This document shows, in pieces, positions 24,992 to 39,545 of a stretch of 64,000 nucleotides of DNA (positions are counted from its first letter, which is position 1; every line of letters begins with the position of its first letter). Location of the stretch: the NCBI GenBank assembly GCA_030998225.1, contig JAPYXD010000715.1, forward strand, positions 1-64,000. The letters run 5' to 3'. Below the pieces are notes generated by a model, which had not been told where the DNA came from, made no database searches, and saw only the letters and a program-made list of their open reading frames with translations. The position numbers and the translations under genes are program-made. The stretch comes from Diplolepis rosae (lineage: Eukaryota > Arthropoda > Insecta > Hymenoptera > Diplolepididae).

Positions 24992-25869
24992 AGGTATAAT
25001 AATCAATTTAAATGTTAATTGAAATAAGTAGAAATTAAACAAAATTGAACAAGATTGGAAAATTAAATGAAACTGAATGCTGGGTAAATACACTTACTTG
25101 AAATTTTTATTAAACGAACGTTGAAAAGTCTTACACAGGTCACAATTTAAAAAACAAACTCAATTTATATACACTTTGACCCCCATAAGGCCAATGTATA
25201 AGACGAAGAAAAGTAAGAGAGATGACAGATGCTATAATTCAAAATAAGCGCCTAACGATTTCAAACGCCTAGCACAATAAAGGTATAATAATCAATTATT
25301 TTAAACGAAAAATTCAAAATACGCGCCTAGCGATTTCAAACGCGTAGCACAATAAAGGTATAATAATCAATTATTCTAAACGAAAAATTCAAAATACGCG
25401 CCTAGCGATTTAAAACGCCTAGCTCAATAAAGGTATTATAATCAATTTAAATGTTATTTGAAATAAGTAGAAATTCAACAAAATTGAACAAGATTGGAAA
25501 ATTAAGTGAAACTGAATGCTGGGTAAATACACTTACTTGAAATTTTTATTAAACGAACGTTGAAAAGTCTTACACAGGTCACAATTTAAAAAACAAACTC
25601 AATTTATATACACTTTGACCCCCATAAGGCCAATGTATAAGACGAAGAAAAGTAAGAGAGATGACAGATGCTATAATTCAAAATAAGCGCCTAACGATTT
25701 CAAACGCCTAGCACAATAAAGGTATAATAATCAATTATTTTAAACGAAAAATTCAAAATACGCGCCTAGCGATTTCAAACGCCTAGCACAATAAGGGTAT
25801 AATAATCAATTATTCTAAACGAAAAATTCAAAATACGCGCCTAGCGATTTCAAACGCCTAGCTCAATAA
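24992..25869 (+). repeat. Monomers 58-59 (A, B)
   Basis: Two units of 439 bp. Monomer 58 is A with cgcgtagcac, gatttaaaacgcc in its last subrepeat and a ggtattataatc junction. The last two features recur together before monomers 107 and 116. Confidence 0.92.
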
Positions 25870-26310
25870 AGGTATAATAATCAATTTAAATGTTATTTGA
25901 AATAAGTAGAAATTCAACAAAATTGAACAAGATTGGAAAATTAAGTGAAACTGAATGCTGGGTAAATACACTTACTTGAAATTTTTATTAAACGAACGTT
26001 GAAAAGTCTTACACAGGTCACAATTTAAAAAACAAACTCAATTTATATACACTTTGACCCCCATAAGGCCAATGTATAAGACGAAGAAAAGTAAGAGAGA
26101 TGACAGATGCTATAATTCAAAATAAGCGCCTAACGATTTCAAACGCCTAGCACAATAAAGGTATAATAATCAATTATTTTAAACGAAAAATTCAAAATAC
26201 GCGCCTAGCGATTTCAAACGCCTAGCACAATAAAGGTATAATAATCAATTATTCTAAACGAAAAATTCAAAATACGCGCCTAGAGCGATTTCAAACGCCT
26301 AGCTAGATTC
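25870..26310 (+). repeat. Monomer 60, 2-bp insertion and altered junction (441 bp)
   Basis: Subtype B. The last subrepeat reads cctagagcgatttc (2 bp longer) and the unit ends agctagattcagg where others have agctcaataaagg. Similar endings, agctagatgcagg, occur after monomers 103 and 112. Confidence 0.9.
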
Positions 26311-26749
26311 AGGTATAATAATCAATTTAAATGTTATTTGAAATAAGTAGAAATTCAACAAAATTGAACAAGATTGGAAAATTAAGTGAAACTGAATGCT
26401 GGGTAAATACACTTACTTGAAATTTTTATTAAACGAACGTTGAAAAGTCTTACACAGGTCACAATTTAAAAAACAAACTCAATTTATATACACTTTGACC
26501 CCCATAAGGCCAATGTATAAGACGAAGAAAAGTAAGAGAGATGACAGATGCTATAATTCAAAATAAGCGCCTAACGATTTCAAACGCCTAGCACAATAAA
26601 GGTATAATAATCAATTATTTTAAACGAAAAATTCAAAATACGCGCCTAGCGATTTCAAACGCCTAGCACAATAAGGGTATAATAATCAATTATTCTAAAC
26701 GAAAAATTCAAAATACGCGCCTAGCGATTTCAAACGCCTAGCTCAATAA
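26311..26749 (+). repeat. Monomer 61 (B)
   Basis: Regular 439-bp unit. Confidence 0.92.
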
Positions 26750-27203
26750 AGGTATAATAATCAATTTAAATGTTATTTGAAATAAGTAGAAATTCAACAA
26801 AATTGAACAAGATTGGAAAATTAAATGAAACTGAATGCTGGGTAAATACACTTACTTGAAATTTTTATTAAACGAACGTTGAAAAGTCTTACACAGGTCA
26901 CAATTTAAAAAACAAACTCAATTTATATACACTTTGACCCCCATAAGGCCAATGTATAAGACGAAGAAAAGTAAGAGAGATGACAGATGCTATAATTCAA
27001 AATAAGCGCCTAACGATTTCAAACGCCTAGCACAATAAAGGTATAATAATCAATTATTTTAAACGAAAAATTCAAAAACGAAAAATTCAAAATACGCGCC
27101 TAGCGATTTCAAACGCCTAGCACAATAAAGGTATAATAATCAATTATTCTAAACGAAAAATTCAAAATACGCGCCTAGCGATTTCAAACGCCTAGCTCAA
27201 TAA
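26750..27203 (+). repeat. Monomer 62, 15-bp duplication (454 bp)
   Basis: Subtype C. In subrepeat 1, acgaaaaattcaaaa is tandemly duplicated at about 27063-27092. Confidence 0.9.
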
Positions 27204-27642
27204 AGGTATAATAATCAATTTAAATGTTATTTGAAATAAGTAGAAATTCAACAAAATTGAACAAGATTGGAAAATTAAGTGAAACTGAATGCTGGGTAAA
27301 TACACTTACTTGAAATTTTTATTAAACGAACGTTGAAAAGTCTTACACAGGTCACAATTTAAAAAACAAACTCAATTTATATACACTTTGACCCCCATAA
27401 GGCCAATGTATAAGACGAAGAAAAGTAAGAGAGATGACAGATGCTATAATTCAAAATAAGCGCCTAACGATTTCAAACGCCTAGCACAATAAAGGTATAA
27501 TAATCAATTATTTTAAACGAAAAATTCAAAATACGCGCCTAGCGATTTCAAACGCCTAGCACAATAAAGGTATAATAATCAATTATTCTAAACGAAAAAT
27601 TCAAAATACGCGCCTAGCGATTTCAAACGCCTAGCTCAATAA
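27204..27642 (+). repeat. Monomer 63 (B)
   Basis: Regular 439-bp unit. Confidence 0.92.
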
Positions 27643-28111
27643 AGGTATAATAATCAATTTAAATGTTAATTGAAATAAGTAGAAATTAAACAAAATTGAA
27701 CAAGATTGGAAAATTAAATGAAACTGAATGCTGGGTAAATACACTTACTTGAAATTTTTATTAAACGAACGTTGAAAAGTCTTACACAGGTCACAATTTA
27801 AAAAACAAACTCAATTTATATACACTTTGACCCCCATAAGGCCAATGTATAAGACGAAGAAAAGTAAGAGAGATGACAGATGCTATAATTCAAAATAAGC
27901 GCCTAACGATTTCAAACGCCTAGCACAATAAAGGTATAATAATCAATTATTCTAAACGAAAAATTCAAAATACGCGCCTAGCGATTTCAAAAATTCAAAA
28001 TACGCGCCTAGCGATTTCAAACGCCTAGCACAATAAAGGTATAATAATCAATTATTCTAAACGAAAAATTCAAAATACGCGCCTAGCGATTTCAAACGCC
28101 TAGCTCAATAA
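27643..28111 (+). repeat. Monomer 64, 30-bp tandem duplication (469 bp)
   Basis: Subtype A. A 30-bp piece of subrepeat 1 occurs twice in perfect tandem at 27961-27990 and 27991-28020. Subrepeat 1 here starts with attattctaaac, normally the subrepeat 2 state. Confidence 0.92.
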
Positions 28112-29428
28112 AGGTATAATAATCAATTTAAATGTTATTTGAAATAAGTAGAAATTCAACAAAATTGAACAAGATTGGAAAATTAAGTGAAACTGAATGC
28201 TGGGTAAATACACTTACTTGAAATTTTTATTAAACGAACGTTGAAAAGTCTTACACAGGTCACAATTTAAAAAACAAACTCAATTTATATACACTTTGAC
28301 CCCCATAAGGCCAATGTATAAGACGAAGAAAAGTAAGAGAGATGACAGATGCTATAATTCAAAATAAGCGCCTAACGATTTCAAACGCCTAGCACAATAA
28401 AGGTATAATAATCAATTATTTTAAACGAAAAATTCAAAATACGCGCCTAGCGATTTCAAACGCCTAGCACAATAAGGGTATAATAATCAATTATTCTAAA
28501 CGAAAAATTCAAAATACGCGCCTAGCGATTTCAAACGCCTAGCTCAATAAAGGTATAATAATCAATTTAAATGTTATTTGAAATAAGTAGAAATTCAACA
28601 AAATTGAACAAGATTGGAAAATTAAGTGAAACTGAATGCTGGGTAAATACACTTACTTGAAATTTTTATTAAACGAACGTTGAAAAGTCTTACACAGGTC
28701 ACAATTTAAAAAACAAACTCAATTTATATACACTTTGACCCCCATAAGGCCAATGTATAAGACGAAGAAAAGTAAGAGAGATGACAGATGCTATAATTCA
28801 AAATAAGCGCCTAACGATTTCAAACGCCTAGCACAATAAAGGTATAATAATCAATTATTTTAAACGAAAAATTCAAAATACGCGCCTAGCGATTTCAAAC
28901 GCCTAGCACAATAAAGGTATAATAATCAATTATTCTAAACGAAAAATTCAAAATACGCGCCTAGCGATTTCAAACGCCTAGCTCAATAAAGGTATAATAA
29001 TCAATTTAAATGTTATTTGAAATAAGTAGAAATTCAACAAAATTGAACAAGATTGGAAAATTAAGTGAAACTGAATGCTGGGTAAATACACTTACTTGAA
29101 ATTTTTATTAAACGAACGTTGAAAAGTCTTACACAGGTCACAATTTAAAAAACAAACTCAATTTATATACACTTTGACCCCCATAAGGCCAATGTATAAG
29201 ACGAAGAAAAGTAAGAGAGATGACAGATGCTATAATTCAAAATAAGCGCCTAACGATTTCAAACGCCTAGCACAATAAAGGTATAATAATCAATTATTTT
29301 AAACGAAAAATTCAAAATACGCGCCTAGCGATTTCAAACGCCTAGCACAATAAGGGTATAATAATCAATTATTCTAAACGAAAAATTCAAAATACGCGCC
29401 TAGCGATTTCAAACGCCTAGCTCAATAA
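28112..29428 (+). repeat. Regular run: monomers 65-67 (B, B, B)
   Basis: Three units of 439 bp. Confidence 0.92.
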
Positions 29429-29900
29429 AGGTATAATAATCAATTTAAATGTTAATTGAAATAAGTAGAAATTAAACAAAATTGAACAAGATTGGAAAAT
29501 TAAATGAAACTGAATGCTGGGTAAATACACTTACTTGAAATTTTTATTAAACGAACGTTGAAAAGTCTTACACAGGTCACAATTTAAAAAACAAACTCAA
29601 TTTATATACACTTTGACCCCCATAAGGCCAATGTATAAGACGAAGAAAAGTAAGAGAGATGACAGATGCTATAATTCAAAATAAGCGCCTAACGATTTCA
29701 AACGCCTAGCACAATAAAGGTATAATAATCAATTATTTTAAACGAAAAATTCAAAATACGCGCCTAGCGATTAAACGAAAAATTCAAAATACGCGCCTAG
29801 CGATTTCAAACGCCTAGCACAATAAGGGTATAATAATCAATTATTCTAAACGAAAAATTCAAAATACGCGCCTAGCGATTTCAAACGCCTAGCTCAATAA
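29429..29900 (+). repeat. Monomer 68, 33-bp duplication (472 bp)
   Basis: Subtype A. Subrepeat 1 restarts at taaacgaaaa after cctagcgat (about 29771), which duplicates 33 bp. Confidence 0.9.
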
Positions 29901-30778
29901 AGGTATAATAATCAATTTAAATGTTATTTGAAATAAGTAGAAATTCAACAAAATTGAACAAGATTGGAAAATTAAGTGAAACTGAATGCTGGGTAAATAC
30001 ACTTACTTGAAATTTTTATTAAACGAACGTTGAAAAGTCTTACACAGGTCACAATTTAAAAAACAAACTCAATTTATATACACTTTGACCCCCATAAGGC
30101 CAATGTATAAGACGAAGAAAAGTAAGAGAGATGACAGATGCTATAATTCAAAATAAGCGCCTAACGATTTCAAACGCCTAGCACAATAAAGGTATAATAA
30201 TCAATTATTTTAAACGAAAAATTCAAAATACGCGCCTAGCGATTTCAAACGCCTAGCACAATAAAGGTATAATAATCAATTATTCTAAACGAAAAATTCA
30301 AAATACGCGCCTAGCGATTTCAAACGCCTAGCTCAATAAAGGTATAATAATCAATTTAAATGTTATTTGAAATAAGTAGAAATTCAACAAAATTGAACAA
30401 GATTGGAAAATTAAGTGAAACTGAATGCTGGGTAAATACACTTACTTGAAATTTTTATTAAACGAACGTTGAAAAGTCTTACACAGGTCACAATTTAAAA
30501 AACAAACTCAATTTATATACACTTTGACCCCCATAAGGCCAATGTATAAGACGAAGAAAAGTAAGAGAGATGACAGATGCTATAATTCAAAATAAGCGCC
30601 TAACGATTTCAAACGCCTAGCACAATAAAGGTATAATAATCAATTATTTTAAACGAAAAATTCAAAATACGCGCCTAGCGATTTCAAACGCCTAGCACAA
30701 TAAGGGTATAATAATCAATTATTCTAAACGAAAAATTCAAAATACGCGCCTAGCGATTTCAAACGCCTAGCTCAATAA
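29901..30778 (+). repeat. Monomers 69-70 (B, B)
   Basis: Two regular 439-bp units. Confidence 0.92.
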
Positions 30779-31235
30779 AGGTATAATAATCAATTTAAAT
30801 GTTAATTGAAATAAGTAGAAATTAAACAAAATTGAACAAGATTGGAAAATTAAATGAAACTGAATGCTGGGTAAATACACTTACTTGAAATTTTTATTAA
30901 ACGAACGTTGAAAAGTCTTACACAGGTCACAATTTAAAAAACAAACTCAATTTATATACACTTTGACCCCCATAAGGCCAATGTATAAGACGAAGAAAAG
31001 TAAGAGAGATGACAGATGCTATAATTCAAAATAAGCGCCTAACGATTTCAAACGCCTAGCACAATAAAGGTATAATAATCAATTATTCTAAACGAAAAAT
31101 TCAAAATACGCGCAAAATTCAAAATACGCGCCTAACGATTTCAAACGCCTAGCACAATAAAGGTATAATAATCAATTATTCTAAACGAAAAATTCAAAAT
31201 ACGCGACTAGCGATTTCAAACGCCTAGCTCAATAA
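30779..31235 (+). repeat. Monomer 71, 18-bp duplication (457 bp)
   Basis: Subtype A, the last A unit for about 20 kb. Subrepeat 1 contains a repeated caaaattcaaaatacgcg at about 31113-31130 and then cctaacg, the sub0-right state. The last subrepeat has cgcgactagcg. Confidence 0.9.
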
Positions 31236-34200
31236 AGGTATAATAATCAATTTAAATGTTATTTGAAATAAGTAGAAATTCAACAAAATTGAACAAGATT
31301 GGAAAATTAAGTGAAACTGAATGCTGGGTAAATACACTTACTTGAAATTTTTATTAAACGAACGTTGAAAAGTCTTACACAGGTCACAATTTAAAAAACA
31401 AACTCAATTTATATACACTTTGACCCCCATAAGGCCAATGTATAAGACGAAGAAAAGTAAGAGAGATGACAGATGCTATAATTCAAAATAAGCGCCTAAC
31501 GATTTCAAACGCCTAGCACAATAAAGGTATAATAATCAATTATTTTAAACGAAAAATTCAAAATACGCGCCTAGCGATTTCAAACGCCTAGCACAATAAA
31601 GGTATAATAATCAATTATTCTAAACGAAAAATTCAAAATACGCGCCTAGCGATTTCAAACGCCTAGCTCAATAAAGGTATAATAATCAATTTAAATGTTA
31701 TTTGAAATAAGTAGAAATTCAACAAAATTGAACAAGATTGGAAAATTAAGTGAAACTGAATGCTGGGTAAATACACTTACTTGAAATTTTTATTAAACGA
31801 ACGTTGAAAAGTCTTACACAGGTCACAATTTAAAAAACAAACTCAATTTATATACACTTTGACCCCCATAAGGCCAATGTATAAGACGAAGAAAAGTAAG
31901 AGAGATGACAGATGCTATAATTCAAAATAAGCGCCTAACGATTTCAAACGCCTAGCACAATAAAGGTATAATAATCAATTATTTTAAACGAAAAATTCAA
32001 AATACGCGCCTAGCGATTTCAAACGCCTAGCACAATAAGGGTATAATAATCAATTATTCTAAACGAAAAATTCAAAATACGCGCCTAGCGATTTCAAACG
32101 CCTAGCTCAATAAAGGTATAATAATCAATTTAAATGTTATTTGAAATAAGTAGAAATTCAACAAAATTGAACAAGATTGGAAAATTAAGTGAAACTGAAT
32201 GCTGGGTAAATACACTTACTTGAAATTTTTATTAAACGAACGTTGAAAAGTCTTACACAGGTCACAATTTAAAAAACAAACTCAATTTATATACACTTTG
32301 ACCCCCATAAGGCCAATGTATAAGACGAAGAAAAGTAAGAGAGATGACAGATGCTATAATTCAAAATAAGCGCCTAACGATTTCAAACGCCTAGCACAAT
32401 AAAGGTATAATAATCAATTATTTTAAACGAAAAATTCAAAATACGCGCCTAGCGATTTCAAACGCCTAGCACAATAAAGGTATAATAATCAATTATTCTA
32501 AACGAAAAATTCAAAATACGCGCCTAGCGATTTCAAACGCCTAGCTCAATAAAGGTATAATAATCAATTTAAATGTTATTTGAAATAAGTAGAAATTCAA
32601 CAAAATTGAACAAGATTGGAAAATTAAGTGAAACTGAATGCTGGGTAAATACACTTACTTGAAATTTTTATTAAACGAACGTTGAAAAGTCTTACACAGG
32701 TCACAATTTAAAAAACAAACTCAATTTATATACACTTTGACCCCCATAAGGCCAATGTATAAGACGAAGAAAAGTAAGAGAGATGACAGATGCTATAATT
32801 CAAAATAAGCGCCTAACGATTTCAAACGCCTAGCACAATAAAGGTATAATAATCAATTATTTTAAACGAAAAATTCAAAATACGCGCCTAGCGATTTCAA
32901 ACGCCTAGCACAATAAAGGTATAATAATCAATTATTCTAAACGAAAAATTCAAAATACGCGCCTAGCGATTTCAAACGCCTAGCTCAATAAAGGTATAAT
33001 AATCAATTTAAATGTTATTTGAAATAAGTAGAAATTCAACAAAATTGAACAAGATTGGAAAATTAAGTGAAACTGAATGCTGGGTAAATACACTTACTTG
33101 AAATTTTTATTAAACGAACGTTGAAAAGTCTTACACAGGTCACAATTTAAAAAACAAACTCAATTTATATACACTTTGACCCCCATAAGGCCAATGTATA
33201 AGACGAAGAAAAGTAAGAGAGATGACAGATGCTATAATTCAAAATAAGCGCCTAACGATTTCAAACGCCTAGCACAATAAAGGTATAATAATCAATTATT
33301 TTAAACGAAAAATTCAAAATACGCGCCTAGCGATTTCAAACGCCTAGCACAATAAGGGTATAATAATCAATTATTCTAAACGAAAAATTCAAAATACGCG
33401 CCTAGCGATTTCAAACGCCTAGCTCAATAAAGGTATAATAATCAATTTAAATGTTATTTGAAATAAGTAGAAATTCAACAAAATTGAACAAGATTGGAAA
33501 ATTAAGTGAAACTGAATGCTGGGTAAATACACTTACTTGAAATTTTTATTAAACGAACGTTGAAAAGTCTTACACAGGTCACAATTTAAAAAACAAACTC
33601 AATTTATATACACTTTGACCCCCATAAGGCCAATGTATAAGACGAAGAAAAGTAAGAGAGATGACAGATGCTATAATTCAAAATAAGCGCCTAACGATTT
33701 CAAACGCCTAGCACAATAAAGGTATAATAATCAATTATTTTAAACGAAAAATTCAAAATACGCGCCTAGCGATTTCAAACGCCTAGCACAATAAAGGTAT
33801 AATAATCAATTATTCTAAACGAAAAATTCAAAATACGCGCCTAGCGATTTCAAACGCCTAGCTCAATAAAGGTATAATAATCAATTTAAATGTTATTTGA
33901 AATAAGTAGAAATTCAACAAAATTGAACAAGATTGGAAAATTAAGTGAAACTGAATGCTGGGTAAATACACTTACTTGAAATTTTTATTAAACGAACGTT
34001 GAAAAGTCTTACACAGGTCACAATTTAAAAAACAAACTCAATTTATATACACTTTGACCCCCATAAGGCCAATGTATAAGACGAAGAAAAGTAAGAGAGA
34101 TGACAGATGCTATAATTCAAAATAAGCGCCTAACGATTTCAAACGCCTAGCACAATAAAGGTATAATAATCAATTATTTTAAACGAAAAATTCAAAATAC

Positions 34201-36064
34201 GCGCCTAGCGATTTCAAACGCCTAGCACAATAAAGGTATAATAATCAATTATTCTAAACGAAAAATTCAAAATACGCGCCTAGCGATTTCAAACGCCTAG
34301 CTCAATAAAGGTATAATAATCAATTTAAATGTTATTTGAAATAAGTAGAAATTCAACAAAATTGAACAAGATTGGAAAATTAAGTGAAACTGAATGCTGG
34401 GTAAATACACTTACTTGAAATTTTTATTAAACGAACGTTGAAAAGTCTTACACAGGTCACAATTTAAAAAACAAACTCAATTTATATACACTTTGACCCC
34501 CATAAGGCCAATGTATAAGACGAAGAAAAGTAAGAGAGATGACAGATGCTATAATTCAAAATAAGCGCCTAACGATTTCAAACGCCTAGCACAATAAAGG
34601 TATAATAATCAATTATTTTAAACGAAAAATTCAAAATACGCGCCTAGCGATTTCAAACGCCTAGCACAATAAGGGTATAATAATCAATTATTCTAAACGA
34701 AAAATTCAAAATACGCGCCTAGCGATTTCAAACGCCTAGCTCAATAAAGGTATAATAATCAATTTAAATGTTATTTGAAATAAGTAGAAATTCAACAAAA
34801 TTGAACAAGATTGGAAAATTAAGTGAAACTGAATGCTGGGTAAATACACTTACTTGAAATTTTTATTAAACGAACGTTGAAAAGTCTTACACAGGTCACA
34901 ATTTAAAAAACAAACTCAATTTATATACACTTTGACCCCCATAAGGCCAATGTATAAGACGAAGAAAAGTAAGAGAGATGACAGATGCTATAATTCAAAA
35001 TAAGCGCCTAACGATTTCAAACGCCTAGCACAATAAAGGTATAATAATCAATTATTTTAAACGAAAAATTCAAAATACGCGCCTAGCGATTTCAAACGCC
35101 TAGCACAATAAAGGTATAATAATCAATTATTCTAAACGAAAAATTCAAAATACGCGCCTAGCGATTTCAAACGCCTAGCTCAATAAAGGTATAATAATCA
35201 ATTTAAATGTTATTTGAAATAAGTAGAAATTCAACAAAATTGAACAAGATTGGAAAATTAAGTGAAACTGAATGCTGGGTAAATACACTTACTTGAAATT
35301 TTTATTAAACGAACGTTGAAAAGTCTTACACAGGTCACAATTTAAAAAACAAACTCAATTTATATACACTTTGACCCCCATAAGGCCAATGTATAAGACG
35401 AAGAAAAGTAAGAGAGATGACAGATGCTATAATTCAAAATAAGCGCCTAACGATTTCAAACGCCTAGCACAATAAAGGTATAATAATCAATTATTTTAAA
35501 CGAAAAATTCAAAATACGCGCCTAGCGATTTCAAACGCCTAGCACAATAAAGGTATAATAATCAATTATTCTAAACGAAAAATTCAAAATACGCGCCTAG
35601 CGATTTCAAACGCCTAGCTCAATAAAGGTATAATAATCAATTTAAATGTTATTTGAAATAAGTAGAAATTCAACAAAATTGAACAAGATTGGAAAATTAA
35701 GTGAAACTGAATGCTGGGTAAATACACTTACTTGAAATTTTTATTAAACGAACGTTGAAAAGTCTTACACAGGTCACAATTTAAAAAACAAACTCAATTT
35801 ATATACACTTTGACCCCCATAAGGCCAATGTATAAGACGAAGAAAAGTAAGAGAGATGACAGATGCTATAATTCAAAATAAGCGCCTAACGATTTCAAAC
35901 GCCTAGCACAATAAAGGTATAATAATCAATTATTTTAAACGAAAAATTCAAAATACGCGCCTAGCGATTTCAAACGCCTAGCACAATAAAGGTATAATAA
36001 TCAATTATTCTAAACGAAAAATTCAAAATACGCGCCTAGCGATTTCAAACGCCTAGCTCAATAA
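31236..36064 (+). repeat. Homogeneous run: monomers 72-82 (all B)
   Basis: Eleven consecutive B units of 439 bp that differ almost only in whether subrepeat 1 is followed by aataaggg or aataaagg. This is the most uniform stretch of the window and probably the most recently amplified or converted part. Confidence 0.92.
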
Positions 36065-36511
36065 AGGTATAATAATATCATAATCAATTTAAATGTTATT
36101 TGAAATAAGTAGAAATTCAACAAAATTGAACAAGATTGGAAAATTAAGTGAAACTGAATGCTGGGTAAATACACTTACTTGAAATTTTTATTAAACGAAC
36201 GTTGAAAAGTCTTACACAGGTCACAATTTAAAAAACAAACTCAATTTATATACACTTTGACCCCCATAAGGCCAATGTATAAGACGAAGAAAAGTAAGAG
36301 AGATGACAGATGCTATAATTCAAAATAAGCGCCTAACGATTTCAAACGCCTAGCACAATAAAGGTATAATAATCAATTATTTTAAACGAAAAATTCAAAA
36401 TACGCGCCTAGCGATTTCAAACGCCTAGCACAATAAAGGTATAATAATCAATTATTCTAAACGAAAAATTCAAAATACGCGCCTAGCGATTTCAAACGCC
36501 TAGCTCAATAA
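36065..36511 (+). repeat. Monomer 83, 8-bp insertion at the unit start (447 bp)
   Basis: Subtype B. The left piece reads ggtataataatatcataatc where others read ggtataataatc, an 8-bp gain at about 36077-36084. It is the only small insertion in the left piece of the interrupted subrepeat. Confidence 0.9.
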
Positions 36512-37389
36512 AGGTATAATAATCAATTTAAATGTTATTTGAAATAAGTAGAAATTCAACAAAATTGAACAAGATTGGAAAATTAAGTGAAACTGAATGC
36601 TGGGTAAATACACTTACTTGAAATTTTTATTAAACGAACGTTGAAAAGTCTTACACAGGTCACAATTTAAAAAACAAACTCAATTTATATACACTTTGAC
36701 CCCCATAAGGCCAATGTATAAGACGAAGAAAAGTAAGAGAGATGACAGATGCTATAATTCAAAATAAGCGCCTAACGATTTCAAACGCCTAGCACAATAA
36801 AGGTATAATAATCAATTATTTTAAACGAAAAATTCAAAATACGCGCCTAGCGATTTCAAACGCCTAGCACAATAAAGGTATAATAATCAATTATTCTAAA
36901 CGAAAAATTCAAAATACGCGCCTAGCGATTTCAAACGCCTAGCACAATAAAGGTATAATAATCAATTTAAATGTTATTTGAAATAAGTAGAAATTCAACA
37001 AAATTGAACAAGATTGGAAAATTAAGTGAAACTGAATGCTGGGTAAATACACTTACTTGAAATTTTTATTAAACGAACGTTGAAAAGTCTTACACAGGTC
37101 ACAATTTAAAAAACAAACTCAATTTATATACACTTTGACCCCCATAAGGCCAATGTATAAGACGAAGAAAAGTAAGAGAGATGACAGATGCTATAATTCA
37201 AAATAAGCGCCTAACGATTTCAAACGCCTAGCACAATAAAGGTATAATAATCAATTATTTTAAACGAAAAATTCAAAATACGCGCCTAGCGATTTCAAAC
37301 GCCTAGCACAATAAAGGTATAATAATCAATTATTCTAAACGAAAAATTCAAAATACGCGCCTAGCGATTTCAAACGCCTAGCTCAATAA
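36512..37389 (+). repeat. Monomers 84-85 (B, B)
   Basis: Two 439-bp units. Monomer 84 ends with cctagcac instead of cctagctc, the subrepeat 1 state at the subrepeat 2 position. Confidence 0.92.
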
Positions 37390-37808
37390 AGGTATAATAA
37401 TCAATTTAAATGTTATTTGAAATAAGTAGAAATTCAACAAAATTGAACAAGATTGGAAAATTAAGTGAAACTGAATGCTGGGTAAATACACTTACTTGAA
37501 ATTTTTATTAAACGAACGTTGAAAAGTCTTACACAGGTCACAATTTAAAAAACAAACTCAATTTATATACACTTTGACCCCCATAAGGCCAATGTATAAG
37601 ACGAAGAAAAGTAAGAGAGATGACAGATGCTATAATTCAAAATAAGCGCCTAACGATTTCAAACGCCTAGCACAATAAAGGTATAATAATCAATTATTTT
37701 AAACGAAAAATTCAAAATACGCGCCTAGCGATTTCAAACGCCTAGCACAATAAAGAAACGAAAAATTCAAAATACGCGCATAGCGATTTCAAACGCCTAG
37801 CTCAATAA
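37390..37808 (+). repeat. Monomer 86, 20-bp deletion (419 bp)
   Basis: Subtype B. The start of the last subrepeat is lost: aataaag joins aaacgaaaaattc at about 37755. The same copy has gcatagcg for gcctagcg. Confidence 0.9.
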
Positions 37809-38686
37809 AGGTATAATAATCAATTTAAATGTTATTTGAAATAAGTAGAAATTCAACAAAATTGAACAAGATTGGAAAATTAAGTGAAACTGAATGCTGG
37901 GTAAATACACTTACTTGAAATTTTTATTAAACGAACGTTGAAAAGTCTTACACAGGTCACAATTTAAAAAACAAACTCAATTTATATACACTTTGACCCC
38001 CATAAGGCCAATGTATAAGACGAAGAAAAGTAAGAGAGATGACAGATGCTATAATTCAAAATAAGCGCCTAACGATTTCAAACGCCTAGCACAATAAAGG
38101 TATAATAATCAATTATTTTAAACGAAAAATTCAAAATACGCGCCTAGCGATTTCAAACGCCTAGCACAATAAAGGTATAATAATCAATTATTCTAAACGA
38201 AAAATTCAAAATACGCGACTAGCGATTTCAAACGCCTAGCTCAATAAAGGTATAATAATCAATTTAAATGTTATTTGAAATAAGTAGAAATTCAACAAAA
38301 TTGAACAAGATTGGAAAATTAAGTGAAACTGAATGCTGGGTAAATACACTTACTTGAAATTTTTATTAAACGAACGTTGAAAAGTCTTACACAGGTCACA
38401 ATTTAAAAAACAAACTCAATTTATATACACTTTGACCCCCATAAGGCCAATGTATAAGACGAAGAAAAGTAAGAGAGATGACAGATGCTATAATTCAAAA
38501 TAAGCGCCTAACGATTTCAAACGCCTAGCACAATAAAGGTATAATAATCAATTATTTTAAACGAAAAATTCAAAATACGCGCCTAGCGATTTCAAACGCC
38601 TAGCACAATAAGGGTATAATAATCAATTATTCTAAACGAAAAATTCAAAATACGCGCCTAGCGATTTCAAACGCCTAGCTCAATAA
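37809..38686 (+). repeat. Monomers 87-88 (B, B)
   Basis: Two 439-bp units. Monomer 87 has cgcgactagcg and monomer 88 has aataaggg. Confidence 0.92.
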
Positions 38687-39130
38687 AGGTATAATAATCA
38701 ATTTAAATGTTATTTGAAATAAGTAGAAATTCAACAAAATTGAACAAGATTGGAAAATTAAGTGAAACTGAATGCTGGGTAAATACACTTACTTGAAATT
38801 TTTATTAAACGAACGTTGAAAAGTCTTACACAGGTCACAATTTAAAAAACAAACTCAATTTATATACACTTTGACCCCCATAAGGCCAATGTATAAGACG
38901 AAGAAAAGTAAGAGAGATGACAGATGCTATAATTCAAAATAAGCGCCTAACGATTTCAAACGCCTAGCACAATAAAGGTATAATAATCAATTATTTTAAA
39001 CGAAAAATTCAAAATACGCGCCTAGCGATTTCAAACGCCTAGCACAATAAAGGTATAATAATCAATTATTCTAAACGAAAAATTCAAAATACGCGCCTAG
39101 CGTAGCGATTTCAAACGCCTAGCTCAATAA
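38687..39130 (+). repeat. Monomer 89, 5-bp duplication (444 bp)
   Basis: Subtype B. The last subrepeat reads cctagcgtagcgatttc, with five extra bases at about 39101-39105. Confidence 0.9.
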
Positions 39131-39545
39131 AGGTATAATAATCAATTTAAATGTTATTTGAAATAAGTAGAAATTCAACAAAATTGAACAAGATTGGAAA
39201 ATTAAGTGAAACTGAATGCTGGGTAAATACACTTACTTGAAATTTTTATTAAACGAACGTTGAAAAGTCTTACACAGGTCACAATTTAAAAAACAAACTC
39301 AATTTATATACACTTTGACCCCCATAAGGCCAATGTATAAGACGAAGAAAAGTAAGAGAGATGACAGATGCTATAATTCAAAATAAGCGCCTAACGATTT
39401 CAAACGCCTAGCACAATAAAGGTATAATAATCAATTATTTTAAACGAAAAATTCAAAATACGCGCCTAGCGATTTCAAACGCCTAGCACAATAAAGGTAT
39501 AATAATCAATTATTCTAAACGAAAAATTCAAAATACGCGCCTAGC
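39131..39545 (+). repeat. Monomer 90, 3' end deleted
   Basis: Subtype B. The last subrepeat stops after gcgcctagc and joins tcaatttaaatg of the next unit at about 39545. This removes 35 bp that span the unit boundary (anchor interval 404). Confidence 0.9.
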
